Part shown: positions 17,372 to 27,311 of the stretch, piece by piece
Layout of the letters: the number at the start of each line of letters is the position of its first letter
How positions within the stretch are numbered: position 1 is the first letter of the stretch
From: Pseudomonas lopnurensis
GTDB lineage: Bacteria > Pseudomonadota > Gammaproteobacteria > Pseudomonadales > Pseudomonadaceae
Assembly (NCBI RefSeq): GCF_015070855.1
Contig: NZ_JADDIX010000040.1
Coordinates: 4,086-44,049 of the forward strand
Direction: 5' to 3'
DNA length: 39,964 bases
The notes under the pieces: model-generated
What the model saw: only the letters and a program-made list of their open reading frames with translations
The model's database searches: none
Told to the model about the DNA's origin: nothing
Position numbers and translations under genes: made by a program

Positions 17372-19611
17372 GAGCCACCCTCCGAATGAACCCGCATGCC
17401 GGCCCGCTGGGCCAGCGCGAGGAAGTTGGGAAACGACGTCGCCACGTTGGCGCAGTCGTGAATAAGGATCGGCGCACTGGCACGCAGCGCCGCCACGCTG
17501 AAGGACATGGCGATGCGGTGGTCGCCATGCGCCCAGACCTCGCCACCACCGATGGGACCACCTTCGATGACGATGCCATCCGGCGTCGGTTCGGCCTTGA
17601 CTCCCAGCGTCTGCAGGCCGTCGGCCATGACCTGGATGCGGTCCGACTCCTTGACCCGCAACTCCTCGGCGCCACGCAAGGTGGTGCGACCCTGGGCGCA
17701 GGCGGCGGCGACGAAGAGCACCGGGAATTCGTCGATCGCCAGCGGCACCAGCTCCTCGGGAATATCGATACCCTTGAGTTGGGCGCCGCGCACGCGGATA
17801 TCAGCCACCGGCTCGCCACCCACTTCGCGCGGGTTCTCCAGCGAGATATCGGCGCCCATCAGCTTGAGGATGTCGATCACGCCGGTACGGGTCGGGTTGA
17901 TACCGACGTGTTCGAGCAGCACGTCGGACCCCTCGGCGATGCTGGCCGCCACCATGAAGAATGCCGCCGACGAGATATCCGCCGGCACTTCGATATGCGT
18001 GGCGTGCAGCTTGTGGCCAGGCTCGACGGTGGCGGTGCTGCCCTCGACCTGCACCGGATAGCCGAAACCACGCAGCATCCGCTCGGTATGGTCGCGCGTC
18101 GGCGCCGGCTCGGTCACCGAGGTCCGGTCGGCCGCATACAGGCCGGCCAGCAGCAGGCAGGACTTCACCTGGGCGCTGGCCATGGGCATCTCGTAATGCA
18201 TGCCGGACAGGCGCTGGCCGCCGCGAATGGTCAGCGGCGGACGCCCTTCCGCCGCCGTTTCGATCACCGCGCCCATCTCACGCAGCGGCTTGGCGACGCG
18301 GTTCATCGGCCGCTTGGAGAGCGAGGCATCGCCGGTCAGGGTGGTGTCGAAGGGCTGGGCGGCGAGCAGGCCGGCGAGCAGACGCATGGAGGTCCCGGAA
18401 TTGCCGAGGTAGATCGGCCCGGGCGGCGCTTTCAAGCCGTGCAGGCCCACGCCATGCACGGTGACGCGGCCCTGCTGCGGGCCTTCGATGACCACGCCCA
18501 TGTCGCGGAACGCCTGGATGGTCGCCAGGGCGTCTTCGCCTTCGAGAAAGCCTTCGACCTCGGTCGTGCCCTCGGCCAGGGAGCCCAGCATGATCGAACG
18601 GTGGGAAATGGACTTGTCGCCCGGAACACGCAGATGGCCGGTCAGGCTGCCGCCCGGATCGGCCAGGAAGATCAGGTCATTGGAATGCATAACGTCCACA
18701 TAGGCTCTGCGAGCCAGTATTTTGCTGAAATGTTCCCGGGCTGCCCGGGCGCGTGTGAACACGCCCAGCAAGGTATGCCCGTCGCCCTCATCGACCGCGG
18801 CGCGCAAGGCATCGAGGTCGGCACGAAAATCGTCCAGGGTATGCAGTACCGCCTCGCGATTGGCGAGGAAGATGTCGTGCCACATCACCGGATCGCTGCC
18901 GGCGATACGGGTGAAATCGCGAAAGCCGCCTGCCGCGTAGCGAAAGATCTCGAGATTCTCGTGGCGCTTGGCCAACGAATCAACCAGACCGAACGCCAGC
19001 AGGTGCGGCAGATGGCTGGTCGCGGCGAGCACCTCGTCGTGATGCTCGACGTCCATGTGCTCGACATCGGCGCCCAGCGCGGCCCAGAGCGCGCTCACCA
19101 GCGTCAGCGCGGCGGGGTCGGTATTCGCCAGCGGCGTCAGGATGACCTTGTGACGGCGAAACAGCGTACCCTTGGCAGCCGTGACGCCGCTCGCCTCCGA
19201 GCCCGCGATCGGATGCCCGGGCACGAAGCGCGCCGGCATATCGCCGAATACGTTGCGCGCGCAGCGCACCACGTTGCCCTTGGCGCTGCCCACGTCGGTG
19301 AGCACGGCATGGCCCAGGTCCAGTTGCGCCAACTCGCCCAGCAGCCTCTCGAGAGCCAGGATCGGCGTCGCCAGCTGGATCAGGTCGGCATCGCGGCAGG
19401 CTTCGGCCAGCGTGTCGGCGCAGCGATCGACCACGCCCAACTCGACTGCCAGCGCGCGCGAGCGCGCATCCAGATCGAAACCGACGACCTCGCGGCACAG
19501 CCCCGCCTCGCGCAGCCCCTTGGCGAAGGAGCCGCCGATCAGCCCGAGCCCGATCACCACCAGGCGATCGAGCAGGGGCTCGGTGCGCAGCGCGGCGACG
19601 GCTCGCTTCAC
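17368..19611 (-). CDS. tyrA-aroA: Bifunctional prephenate dehydrogenase / EPSP synthase
   Basis: Natural fusion of 747 residues. Residues 1 to about 300 are a TyrA-type prephenate/arogenate dehydrogenase with NAD(P) motif GLGLIGGS (21-28). From Met308 onward comes a complete 5-enolpyruvylshikimate 3-phosphate synthase (440 residues) with [11 protein letters not shown] (Lys333). The start is GTG (19611), overlapping the hisC stop by four bases. The synthase domain carries all four markers described for class II, glyphosate-insensitive EPSP synthases: GDKS (331-334), SAQVK (479-483), RDHTE (506-510) and NPTR (572-575). It therefore serves both the shikimate pathway and tyrosine synthesis, between hisC and cmk. 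The fusion is typical of Pseudomonas. Confidence 0.95.
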   Translation of the reverse strand: MKRAVAALRTEPLLDRLVVIGLGLIGGSFAKGLREAGLCREVVGFDLDARSRALAVELGVVDRCADTLAEACRDADLIQLATPILALERLLGELAQLDLGHAVLTDVGSAKGNVVRCARNVFGDMPARFVPGHPIAGSEASGVTAAKGTLFRRHKVILTPLANTDPAALTLVSALWAALGADVEHMDVEHHDEVLAATSHLPHLLAFGLVDSLAKRHENLEIFRYAAGGFRDFTRIAGSDPVMWHDIFLANREAVLHTLDDFRADLDALRAAVDEGDGHTLLGVFTRARAAREHFSKILARRAYVDVMHSNDLIFLADPGGSLTGHLRVPGDKSISHRSIMLGSLAEGTTEVEGFLEGEDALATIQAFRDMGVVIEGPQQGRVTVHGVGLHGLKAPPGPIYLGNSGTSMRLLAGLLAAQPFDTTLTGDASLSKRPMNRVAKPLREMGAVIETAAEGRPPLTIRGGQRLSGMHYEMPMASAQVKSCLLLAGLYAADRTSVTEPAPTRDHTERMLRGFGYPVQVEGSTATVEPGHKLHATHIEVPADISSAAFFMVAASIAEGSDVLLEHVGINPTRTGVIDILKLMGADISLENPREVGGEPVADIRVRGAQLKGIDIPEELVPLAIDEFPVLFVAAACAQGRTTLRGAEELRVKESDRIQVMADGLQTLGVKAEPTPDGIVIEGGPIGGGEVWAHGDHRIAMSFSVAALRASAPILIHDCANVATSFPNFLALAQRAGMRVHSEGGS

Positions 19612-20717
19612 TGCCCGAGCACCTTGCGCAACGCCTCAAGGAAGCGAGCGTTCTCCGCTTCGGTGCCGATGGACACGCGCAGGAAGGTCGGCATCCCGTA
19701 GCCGGCGACCGGGCGCACGATCACGCCGGCGCGCAGCAGCGCCTGATTGATCGGCGCCGCATCGCGGGCGAAGTCCACCGCGATGAAGTTGCCTCTCGAA
19801 GGAATCCATTCCAGCCCCAACTGACGGAAGCCCTCTTCCAGCTGCAGCATGCCCGCATCGTTGAGGCGGCGGCTGGCGGACAGGTAGTCGACGTCATCCA
19901 GCGCGGCGCAGGCCGCGGCCAGGGCGAGGCTGTTGACGTTGAACGGCTGGCGGACGCGATTGAGCACGTCGGCGATGACCGGCGAGCTGATCGCATAACC
20001 GACACGCAAGGCAGCCAGCCCATAGGCCTTGGAGAAGGTGCGCGAAACCAGCAGGTTCGGATAGTCGGCGAGGAAGGCCAGGCCATCGGGCAGCTCATCG
20101 CCTTCGGCGTATTCGATATAGGCCTCGTCCAGCACCACCAGCACGTGCTGCGGCACGCGGGCGAGGAAAGCCCCCAGCGCGTCGGCGTCGAACCAGGTAC
20201 CGGTCGGATTGTTCGGGTTGGCGATGAATACCACGCGGGTATTCGCATCGATGGCGGCCAGCATGGCCTCGAGATCGTGCCCCCAGTTCTTCGCCGGCAC
20301 CGCACGCCCCTGCGCCCCGACCGCCTGGGTGGCGATGGGGTAGACGGCGAAGGCATGGGCGCTGAATACCGCGTTCAGCCCCGGCGCGAGGTAAGCGCGG
20401 GCGACCAGTTCCAGAATGTCGTTGGAGCCGTTGCCCAGCGTCACCTGATCGACACCCACCGCGTAGCGCTCGGCCAGCCGCTGCTTGAGGACGAAACCGT
20501 TGCCGTCCGGATAACGGGTGAGCTCCGCCAGCTCGCCCTTGATCGCTTGCAGCACTTTCGGGCTGGGGCCCAGCGGGTTCTCGTTACTGGCCAGTTTGAC
20601 GATGCTCGCCGGATCCAGATCCAGCTCGCGCGCCAGTTCGTCGACCGGCTTGCCCGGTATGTAGGGCGACAGCTTTTGCACACCCGGCTGGGCCAGGGCG
20701 AGGAAATCACAGGGCAT
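19608..20717 (-). CDS. hisC: Histidinol-phosphate / aromatic aminotransferase
   Basis: PLP enzyme of 369 residues of the HisC family. It has NENPLGPSP near residue 40, NPNNPTG, DEAYIEY and the Schiff-base lysine in SRTFSKAYGLAALRVGY. Its position inside the aromatic operon (pheA upstream, tyrA-aroA downstream) suggests a second HisC (HisC2/HisHb type) acting on aromatic keto acids, histidinol phosphate, or both. The start is the ATG at 20717; the frame is open far upstream but that part is pheA read in another frame. The GGAG ribosome-binding site is inside a 7-bp-stem hairpin (20721-20737). The stop overlaps the GTG start of tyrA-aroA. Confidence 0.93.
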   Translation of the reverse strand: MPCDFLALAQPGVQKLSPYIPGKPVDELARELDLDPASIVKLASNENPLGPSPKVLQAIKGELAELTRYPDGNGFVLKQRLAERYAVGVDQVTLGNGSNDILELVARAYLAPGLNAVFSAHAFAVYPIATQAVGAQGRAVPAKNWGHDLEAMLAAIDANTRVVFIANPNNPTGTWFDADALGAFLARVPQHVLVVLDEAYIEYAEGDELPDGLAFLADYPNLLVSRTFSKAYGLAALRVGYAISSPVIADVLNRVRQPFNVNSLALAAACAALDDVDYLSASRRLNDAGMLQLEEGFRQLGLEWIPSRGNFIAVDFARDAAPINQALLRAGVIVRPVAGYGMPTFLRVSIGTEAENARFLEALRKVLGQ

Positions 20718-20720
20718 ATT

Positions 20721-20737
20721 CAGCTCCGCTGGAGCTG
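20721..20737 (-). promoter_or_regulatory. Hairpin enclosing the hisC ribosome-binding site
   Basis: CAGCTCC and GGAGCTG form a perfect 7-bp stem with a 3-base loop. On the transcript the 3' arm contains the GGAG Shine-Dalgarno, three bases before the hisC ATG, so initiation may need the hairpin opened. Confidence 0.55.
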
Positions 20738-20740
20738 AAA

Positions 20741-20817
20741 GCCTGAAGCCTGAAGCCTGAAGCCTGAAGCAATCCACACTGCCCCGGAACTTCCAGCTTC
20801 CAACTTCCAGCTTCCAG
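20741..20817. repeat. Heptamer tandem repeats in the pheA-hisC gap (locus 2)
   Basis: Four perfect copies of GCCTGAA (20741-20768), 21 bp of other sequence, then four copies of CTTCCAG (20790-20817, the second copy ending CAA). The two arrays are imperfectly complementary in reverse. The array starts seven bases after the pheA stop and fills almost the whole gap to hisC. Confidence 0.85.
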
Positions 20818-20824
20818 CTGCTTC

Positions 20825-21922
20825 TTAAAGTACCGCCTTCGGATAGGACCCCAGCACCTTCAGTGCGACGGCCTCCTGGCCGATCTTCTCCAGCACGTCC
20901 TTGATCAGCGGGTCCTGATGGTGGCCGAGGAAGTCGATGAAGAACACGTAGGTCCACTTGCCGCTGCGCGACGGCCGCGTTTCGATGCGGGTGAGGTCGA
21001 TGCCGTTGGCATGGAACGGCACCAGCAGCTCGTGCAGCGCGCCCGGCTTGTTGCGCATGGAGACGATGATCGAGGTCTTGTCGTCGCCGGTCGGCGGCAC
21101 TTCCTGGCTGCCGATGATGAGAAAACGCGTGGAATTGTCCGGACGATCCTCGATCTTCTCCGCCAGCTTGGTCAGCCCGTACAGCTGCGCCGCCATGTCG
21201 CCGGCGATGGCCGCCGAGTTCCACTCGCTCTTCACCCGCCTGGCGGCGTCGGCGTTGCTGGAAACCGCCACGCGCTCGACGTTCGGGTAGTGCGCGTCGA
21301 GCCACTTGCGGCACTGGGCCAGCGACTGGGCATGGGAATAGATGCGCGTGATGCGATCGGTCTTGGTCGTCTCGCCCACCAGCAGGTGGTGATGGATACG
21401 CAGCTCGACTTCGCCACAGATCACGATGTCGTGCTCGAGGAAGCTGTCCAGCGTGTGGTTGACCGCGCCTTCGGTGGAGTTCTCCACCGGCACCACGCCG
21501 AAGTTCACCGCCCCGGCGACCACCTCGCGGAACACCTCGTCGATCGCCGCCATCGGCGTGCTGATCACCGCATGGCCGAAATGCTTGAGCGCCGCGGCCT
21601 GGGAGAAGGTGCCTTCCGGACCGAGATAGGCGACCCGCAGCGGCTGCTCCAGCGCCAGGCAGGAGGACATGATTTCGCGGAACAGGCGCGCCATTTCCTC
21701 GTTGCCCAGCGGCCCCTTGTTCAGCTCCATGATGTGCTTGAGCACCCAGGCCTCGCGCTCGGGGCGATAGAACACCGCGGACTCGCCCTCGGCCAGGGCC
21801 GCCGTCTTGACCCGGGCGACATCCTGGGCGCAGCGCGCGCGCTCGCTGATCAGCTCGAGGATCTTCTCGTCGAGGCTGTCGATGCGAACGCGCAGCGCCT
21901 TCAGCTGATCGGCGTCGCTCAT
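20825..21922 (-). CDS. pheA: Bifunctional chorismate mutase / prephenate dehydratase (P-protein)
   Basis: Makes phenylpyruvate from chorismate. The 365-residue product has an AroQ-type chorismate mutase domain at about 1-90 (LRVRIDSLDEKILELISERA), a prephenate dehydratase domain at about 95-275 (RVAYLGPEGTFS, VVPVENSTEGAVN, and the catalytic NSTRFLIIG) and a C-terminal ACT domain with the phenylalanine-binding motifs GALHELL and RIETRPS. Feedback inhibition by Phe is therefore expected. The ATG at 21922 shares a base with the serC stop (TGATG), showing coupling. hisC follows after a repeat-filled gap. Confidence 0.96.
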   Translation of the reverse strand: MSDADQLKALRVRIDSLDEKILELISERARCAQDVARVKTAALAEGESAVFYRPEREAWVLKHIMELNKGPLGNEEMARLFREIMSSCLALEQPLRVAYLGPEGTFSQAAALKHFGHAVISTPMAAIDEVFREVVAGAVNFGVVPVENSTEGAVNHTLDSFLEHDIVICGEVELRIHHHLLVGETTKTDRITRIYSHAQSLAQCRKWLDAHYPNVERVAVSSNADAARRVKSEWNSAAIAGDMAAQLYGLTKLAEKIEDRPDNSTRFLIIGSQEVPPTGDDKTSIIVSMRNKPGALHELLVPFHANGIDLTRIETRPSRSGKWTYVFFIDFLGHHQDPLIKDVLEKIGQEAVALKVLGSYPKAVL

Positions 21923-23007
21923 CAGCCGTGCTCCTTCTCGAACTCGGCCATGTAGGCCACCAGGGCCTCGACCGCATCCAGCCCCACCGCGTTGTAGATC
22001 GAGGCACGCATGCCGCCGACCGAGCGATGGCCCTTGAGGTTCAGCAGGCCGCGGGCATCGGCGCCGGCGAGGAAGGTCTTGTCCAGGCGCTCGTCGGCCA
22101 GGCGGAACGGCACGTTCATCCACGAACGCGCGTTCGTGGCGATCGGGTTGGTGTAGAAGCCGCTGGCGTCGATGGCGCCATAGAGCAGTTCCTTCTTGGC
22201 CCGATTGCGCTGCTCCATGGCCGCTACGCCACCCTGTTCCTTGAGCCACTCGAAGACCAGCCCGGAGAGGTACCAGGAGAAGGTCGCCGGGGTGTTGTAC
22301 ATCGAGCCGTTGTCGGCCGCGATCTTGTAATCGAGCATGGTCGGGCAGCTGGAGCGTGCGCGGCCGAGCAGGTCCTCGCGAACGATGACCACCACCAGGC
22401 CGGAGGGGCCGATGTTCTTCTGCGCACCGGCATAGATCAGGCCGAACTTGGACACGTCGATCGAGCGCGACAGGATGTCCGAGGACATGTCGACCACCAG
22501 CGGCGTGTCGCCCAGCTCCGGAACCCAGTCGAATTGCAGGCCGCCGATGGTCTCGTTGCTGGCGTAGTGCAGATAGGCGGCGTTGTCGCTCAGTTGCCAC
22601 TCGTTCTGCCCGGGTATCGCGAAGTAGTCGTAGGGCTTGGCGCTGGCGGCGACGTTGACGTTGCCGAAGCGACGCGCTTCTTCGATGCTCTTGCGCGACC
22701 AGATGCCGGTATCGACGTAGTCGGCGACGCCGTCCTCGGGCAGCAGGTTCAAGGGAATCTCGGCGAATTGCTGGCTGGCCCCGCCCTGCAGGAACAGCAC
22801 CTTGTAGTTCGACGGAATCGCCAGCAGCTCGCGCAGATCCCGCTCCGCCTTTTCGGCAATGGCGGTGTAGTCCTCGCTGCGGTGGCTCATCTCCATCACC
22901 GACAGGCCCTTGCCGTGCCAGTCGAGAAGCTCCGCCTGGGCGCGTTGCAGGACGGCCTCGGGCAGCGCAGCCGGACCGGCACAGAAGTTAAAAGCGCGTT
23001 TGCTCAC
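21922..23007 (-). CDS. serC: Phosphoserine aminotransferase
   Basis: PLP enzyme of 361 residues for the second step of serine synthesis, also used in pyridoxal phosphate synthesis. Start MSKRAFNFCAGPAALPE is the SerC signature; the start codon is GTG at 23007, preceded by GAGAGAACAG, and 37 further in-frame codons upstream are rejected because they match nothing and exceed family length. The cofactor lysine is in YAGAQKNIGPSG, and the HRSxD-like segment MSHRSEDYTAIAE is conserved. It follows gyrA by 111 bp and is coupled to pheA. Confidence 0.95.
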   Translation of the reverse strand: MSKRAFNFCAGPAALPEAVLQRAQAELLDWHGKGLSVMEMSHRSEDYTAIAEKAERDLRELLAIPSNYKVLFLQGGASQQFAEIPLNLLPEDGVADYVDTGIWSRKSIEEARRFGNVNVAASAKPYDYFAIPGQNEWQLSDNAAYLHYASNETIGGLQFDWVPELGDTPLVVDMSSDILSRSIDVSKFGLIYAGAQKNIGPSGLVVVIVREDLLGRARSSCPTMLDYKIAADNGSMYNTPATFSWYLSGLVFEWLKEQGGVAAMEQRNRAKKELLYGAIDASGFYTNPIATNARSWMNVPFRLADERLDKTFLAGADARGLLNLKGHRSVGGMRASIYNAVGLDAVEALVAYMAEFEKEHG

Positions 23008-23118
23008 TGCTGTTCTCTCTCGCTCTTGCTCGATATTGAATCCAGGAAGGACGGCCGACTGCTCGACCGTCTTCCTATCGCCTCCGGCGTCCTGCTGCGC
23101 GGGTACGCCCCTCGTCAA

Positions 23119-25929
23119 TCAATCTTCGTCGTCGGTGGGCACGACATCCGGCGGCACGTCGCCGCCACCGCCGAGCAACTCGTCCTCACTGGGCTCGGTG
23201 CTGACGACGGGCATCTCCTTCTCGAGAGCGTCCTCATCGAGCATGACATCGATGTCTTCCAGCACTTCGTCCTCGGACGGCTCCTGCACCCGCTCCAGGC
23301 CGACCAGATGCTCGCCCTTGCCCAGCTTGATGAGCGTCACGCCCTGGGTGTTGCGGCCCAGCGAGGAGACTTCGTCGACGCGGGTGCGCACCAGCGTGCC
23401 CTGGTCGGAGATCAGCATGATCTCCTCCCCTTCGAGCACCTGCACGGCGCCGACCAGCGGACCGTTGCGCTCATTGGTGACCATGGCGATCACGCCCTGG
23501 CCGCCACGCCCGCGCCGCGGGAATTCGTCCATCGCCGTGCGCTTGCCGTAGCCACGCACGGAGGCGGTGAGGATCTGCGCGCCCGGCTCGGGGATCAGCA
23601 TGGAAATGATCCGTTGCCCCTCGCTCAGGCGCATGCCGCGCACACCGCGGGCGTTGCGGCCCATGATGCGGACCTTGCTTTCCTTGAAGCGGATGACCTT
23701 GCCGCCGTCGGAGAACATCATGACTTCCTGGGCGCCATCGGTCACTGCTGCGGCGATCAGCGTGTCGCCCTCCTCCAGCTTGAGTGCGATCAGACCGGAC
23801 GTACGCGGCCGGCTGAACTGCACCAGCGGGGTCTTCTTCACCGTGCCGTTGGCAGTGGCCATGAAGATGTAGGCGCCAGTCGGCTCGTCCTTTTCGTCGC
23901 CGTCGGCTTCGTCGCCATCGACGTCGTCGATCTCGTCGTGCTCGATGACCAGGCCTTCGGCGTCGTCCAGCTCGTCGTCACCTTCGGCCGCCTGCTTGCG
24001 CAGCGCCTCCAGGTCGACCTGGAGCATCGCGGTGATGCGCTCGCCCTCGTCGAGCGGCAACAGGTTGACCAGCGGACGGCCACGCGAAGTGCGCGACGCC
24101 TCGGGGATCTCGTAGGTCTTGAGCCAGTACACCTTGCCCTTGCTGGAGAACAGCAGCAGCGTGGTATGGCTGTTGGCGACCAGCAGGTGCTCGACGTAGT
24201 CCTCTTCCTTCACGCCGGTCGCGGCCTTGCCGCGACCGCCACGGCGCTGGGCCTGGTAGGCCGCCAGCGGCTGCGACTTGGCGTAGCCGCCGTGGGAAAT
24301 GGTGACGACGCGCTCTTCCTCGGTGATCAGGTCGGCCAGGGTCAGGTCCAGGCGCGACTCGAGGATTTCGGTGCGGCGCTTGTCGCCGAAGTCGCGCTTG
24401 ACGCCTTCCAGCTCCTCGCGGATGACTTCCATCAGGCGGGCCGGGCTGGTCAGGATGCGGATCAGCTCGCCGATCTGGGTGAGGATTTCCTGATATTCGC
24501 TGAGCAGCTTTTCATGCTCGAGCCCGGTCAGGCGATGCAGACGCAGGTCGAGGATCGCCTGGGCCTGCTCCGGCGACAGAAAGTACTTGCCCTCGCGCAG
24601 GCCATACTGCGGGTCCAGCCCCTCGGGGCGGCAGGCATCGGCGCCAGCGCGCTCGACCATCGCCTCGACGGCGGTCGATTCCCAGGCGGTGGAAATCAAC
24701 GCGTCCTTCGCTTCGGCCGGCGTCGGCGAGGCCTTGATCAGCGCGATGACCGGGTCGATGTTGGACAGCGCGACCGCCTGGCCCTCGAGGATGTGGCCAC
24801 GCTCGCGCGCCTTGCGCAGCTCGTAGACGGTACGCCGGGTGACGACTTCGCGGCGGTGACGGACGAAGGCTTCCAGCAGATCCTTGAGATTCAGCGTGCG
24901 CGGCTGGCCGTCGACCAGCGCCACCACGTTGATGCCGAAGACGCTTTGCAGCTGGGTCTGCGCGTACAGATTATTGAGGATCACCTCGGGCACTTCGCCG
25001 CGGCGCAGCTCGATGACCACGCGCATGCCGTCCTTGTCGGACTCGTCGCGCAGCTCGGTGATGCCTTCGAGTTTCTTCTCTTTCACCAGCTCGGCGATCT
25101 TCTCGATCAGCCGCGCCTTGTTCAGCTGGTAGGGCAGCTCGGTGATGACGATCTGCTGGCGACCGCCGACCTTGTCGATGTCCTCGATATCGGCGCGCGC
25201 ACGGATATAGATGCGCCCGCGGCCGGTGCGATAGGCCTCGATGATGCCGGCGCGGCCGTTGATGATGCCCGCGGTGGGGAAATCCGGCCCCGGGATGAAC
25301 TGCATCAGCTCGTCGATGCCGATCTCGGGGTTTTCGATCAGCGCCAGGCAGCCATCGATGACTTCGCCCAGGTTGTGCGGCGGGATGTTGGTCGCCATCC
25401 CCACCGCGATGCCGCTGGAGCCATTGACCAGCAGGTTGGGAATCTTGGTCGGCATGACCGCCGGGATCTGTTCGGTGCCGTCGTAGTTGGGCACCCAGTC
25501 GACGGTTTCCTTCTCCAGGTCGGCCAGCAGCTCGTGCGCCAGCTTGGCCATGCGCACTTCGGTGTAACGCATCGCCGCGGCGCTGTCGCCATCGACCGAA
25601 CCGAAGTTGCCCTGGCCATCGACCAGCATGTAGCGCAGCGAGAACGGCTGCGCCATCCGCACGATGGTGTCGTACACCGCCGAGTCGCCGTGGGGATGGT
25701 ATTTACCGATCACGTCACCGACCACACGGGCGGATTTCTTGTACGGCTTGTTCCAGTCGTTGCCCAGCTCGCTCATGGCGAACAGCACGCGGCGGTGTAC
25801 CGGTTTCAGGCCATCGCGCGCATCCGGCAGCGCACGGCCGATGATCACGCTCATGGCGTAATCAAGGTAGGACTGCTTGAGTTCGTCTTCGATATTGACC
25901 GGGAGGATTTCTTTGGCCAGTTCGCCCAT
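23119..25929 (-). CDS. gyrA: DNA gyrase subunit A
   Basis: Breakage-reunion subunit of gyrase, 936 residues. The ATG at 25929 ([15 protein letters not shown]) is the family start. The quinolone-resistance region reads [10 protein letters not shown] with Ser83 and Asp87, the sensitive state as in E. coli; P. aeruginosa has Thr at 83. The catalytic tyrosine is in AAAMRYTE (Tyr122). The GyrA box QRRGGRG opens the C-terminal beta-pinwheel. The pinwheel carries a strongly acidic insertion (DDELDDAEG... to ...DEKDEPTG, about 35 residues), and the protein ends in an acidic tail of about 50 residues. Both make the protein longer than the E. coli one. mtnA lies upstream on the same strand. Confidence 0.97.
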   Translation of the reverse strand: MGELAKEILPVNIEDELKQSYLDYAMSVIIGRALPDARDGLKPVHRRVLFAMSELGNDWNKPYKKSARVVGDVIGKYHPHGDSAVYDTIVRMAQPFSLRYMLVDGQGNFGSVDGDSAAAMRYTEVRMAKLAHELLADLEKETVDWVPNYDGTEQIPAVMPTKIPNLLVNGSSGIAVGMATNIPPHNLGEVIDGCLALIENPEIGIDELMQFIPGPDFPTAGIINGRAGIIEAYRTGRGRIYIRARADIEDIDKVGGRQQIVITELPYQLNKARLIEKIAELVKEKKLEGITELRDESDKDGMRVVIELRRGEVPEVILNNLYAQTQLQSVFGINVVALVDGQPRTLNLKDLLEAFVRHRREVVTRRTVYELRKARERGHILEGQAVALSNIDPVIALIKASPTPAEAKDALISTAWESTAVEAMVERAGADACRPEGLDPQYGLREGKYFLSPEQAQAILDLRLHRLTGLEHEKLLSEYQEILTQIGELIRILTSPARLMEVIREELEGVKRDFGDKRRTEILESRLDLTLADLITEEERVVTISHGGYAKSQPLAAYQAQRRGGRGKAATGVKEEDYVEHLLVANSHTTLLLFSSKGKVYWLKTYEIPEASRTSRGRPLVNLLPLDEGERITAMLQVDLEALRKQAAEGDDELDDAEGLVIEHDEIDDVDGDEADGDEKDEPTGAYIFMATANGTVKKTPLVQFSRPRTSGLIALKLEEGDTLIAAAVTDGAQEVMMFSDGGKVIRFKESKVRIMGRNARGVRGMRLSEGQRIISMLIPEPGAQILTASVRGYGKRTAMDEFPRRGRGGQGVIAMVTNERNGPLVGAVQVLEGEEIMLISDQGTLVRTRVDEVSSLGRNTQGVTLIKLGKGEHLVGLERVQEPSEDEVLEDIDVMLDEDALEKEMPVVSTEPSEDELLGGGGDVPPDVVPTDDED

Positions 25930-25989
25930 GGAAGCCTGGTTCCTTATAGTCAGCAGGGTCCTGCGATAAGCGCGGGATGGTAACACAAG

Positions 25990-26106
25990 GGAGGCCGCCG
26001 GAGGCTGGAGGCTTGACGAAGAAAGCGCTCGACGCGCCCCACCCGCTCATTCGCCGAAAGGACTCGAGATCGCCCAGCGCTATCCGTCCGGCTTTTCCGC
26101 CTCCAG
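25990..26106. repeat. Heptamer-type repeat upstream of gyrA (locus 3)
   Basis: GGAGGCTGGAGGCTTG at 26000-26015, preceded by GGAGGCCGCC, and the partial reverse partner GCCTCCAG at 26099-26106. Same family as the arrays after folE and pheA but more degenerate. It fills the mtnA-gyrA gap (25930-26130), which must also hold the gyrA promoter; I see only a weak TATAAG about 15 bases before the start codon. Confidence 0.6.
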
Positions 26107-26130
26107 TCGCTTTTCTCGTCCTTTCGCCTG

Positions 26131-27207
26131 CTAGTGCAGCCTCTTACGGCTCATCAGCTCGGCCAGCTTGGCCGCACTGGGGCGTTCGACCACGCCCTTC
26201 TCGGTCACGATGGCATCGATGAGATCGGCCGGCGTCACGTCGAACACCGGGTTGTAGGCCTCGACGTCGGCGGCGAAGCGCTGCCCATTGACCTCCAGCA
26301 GCTCGCTGCCGGCACGCTCCTCGATGGGGATGTCGTCGCCGTTTTCGAGCTCCATGTCGATGGTCGAACTCGGTGCGACGACCATGAAGCGCACGCCGTG
26401 ATGCATTGCCAGTACGGCCAGTTGATAGGTGCCGATCTTGTTCGCCACGTCGCCATTGGCGGTGATGCGGTCCGCGCCGACGATGACCCAGCTGATGCCG
26501 CGGGTTTTCATCAGATGGGCAGCCGTGGAGTCGGCGTTCAAGGTCACCGGAACGCCTTCCCCGGCCAGTTCCCAGGCCGTCAGCCGCGAGCCCTGCAGCC
26601 AGGGCCGCGTCTCGTCGGCATAGACGCGCTCGACCAGCCCCTCCAGGTGCGCCGCGCGGATCACGCCCAGCGCCGTACCGAAGCCGCCGGTCGCCAGCGC
26701 ACCGGTGTTGCAGTGGGTCAGCAGGTTCTGCGGATTGCCCTGGTGCTTGCGGATCAGGTCGACGCCGAACTGGGCCATGGTGAGGTTGGCCTCGCGGTCG
26801 CTCTGATGGATCGCCACGGCCTGCGCCTCGAGCGCCACCAGGGGCTCCTCGCCGGGCTTGAGGCGCTCGAGGCGTTCGCGCATCTGGCGCAGCGCCCAGA
26901 ACAGGTTCACCGCCGTCGGGCGCGATTCGGCGAGCATGCGGAAATCCTCCTCCATGCGCTCGCGCCAGCCATCGCCCTCGGCCAGGCGTGCACGCAGGCC
27001 CAGCACGACCCCGTAGGCGGCGCTGATACCGATGGCCGGCGCGCCGCGCACCACCATGTCGCGGATGGCGTCGGCCACGCCCTGCGCGGAGTCGTAGCCG
27101 TGCCAATGCTCCTCGAGCGGCAGCCGGCGCTGATCCAGCAGGAACAGACGGCCGTCCCGCCACTCGATGGCCTTCACTTTCTCCGCAGCCAGCAGGCGCT
27201 CGCGCAT
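26131..27207 (-). CDS. mtnA: S-methyl-5-thioribose-1-phosphate isomerase
   Basis: Methionine-salvage enzyme converting methylthioribose 1-phosphate to methylthioribulose 1-phosphate; 358 residues, an eIF2B-alpha-like fold. Motifs are VVRGAPAIG near residue 55, the catalytic Cys in [13 protein letters not shown] and the catalytic Asp in [22 protein letters not shown]. The frame opens 14 codons earlier, but the ATG at 27207 has GAGGGG at proper distance and gives the family start [16 protein letters not shown]. It joins MTA salvage with mtaD, which lies far away here. Upstream is a structured leader with a terminator (27267-27390) that may control it. Confidence 0.95.
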   Translation of the reverse strand: MRERLLAAEKVKAIEWRDGRLFLLDQRRLPLEEHWHGYDSAQGVADAIRDMVVRGAPAIGISAAYGVVLGLRARLAEGDGWRERMEEDFRMLAESRPTAVNLFWALRQMRERLERLKPGEEPLVALEAQAVAIHQSDREANLTMAQFGVDLIRKHQGNPQNLLTHCNTGALATGGFGTALGVIRAAHLEGLVERVYADETRPWLQGSRLTAWELAGEGVPVTLNADSTAAHLMKTRGISWVIVGADRITANGDVANKIGTYQLAVLAMHHGVRFMVVAPSSTIDMELENGDDIPIEERAGSELLEVNGQRFAADVEAYNPVFDVTPADLIDAIVTEKGVVERPSAAKLAELMSRKRLH

Positions 27208-27266
27208 GGCATTCCCCTCGTTCAGCTTCGTCGAAGCAGGACCCATCATGCGCCCCGCACAGCAAA

Positions 27267-27301
27267 GAAAAAGCCCGGATCGCGACCGAACCGGGCTTTT
27301 T
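27267..27301. terminator. Intrinsic terminator upstream of mtnA
   Basis: AGCCCGG (27272-27278) and CCGGGCT (27291-27297) form the stem, extended by TCG/CGA, with A-runs on the left and T-runs on the right. It can function in both directions. For minus-strand transcripts it lies between the tRNA-like fold and mtnA. Confidence 0.85.
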
Positions 27302-27311
27302 CATCTCGATA

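Noticed and set aside
17386..19701. 771-codon plus-strand frame opposite tyrA-aroA
   Set aside because: Antisense shadow of a clearly conserved gene; rich in Arg, His, Gln and Gly with no family motif.
20718..22007. N-terminal extension of hisC through the pheA region
   Set aside because: The extension is pheA read in another frame; hisC has its own ATG, ribosome-binding site and family start at 20717.
21928..25983. 1351-codon plus-strand frame opposite gyrA and serC
   Set aside because: It is the complement-frame shadow of two well-recognised genes in GC-rich DNA; composition is rich in Leu, Val, Asp and Gln without domains.
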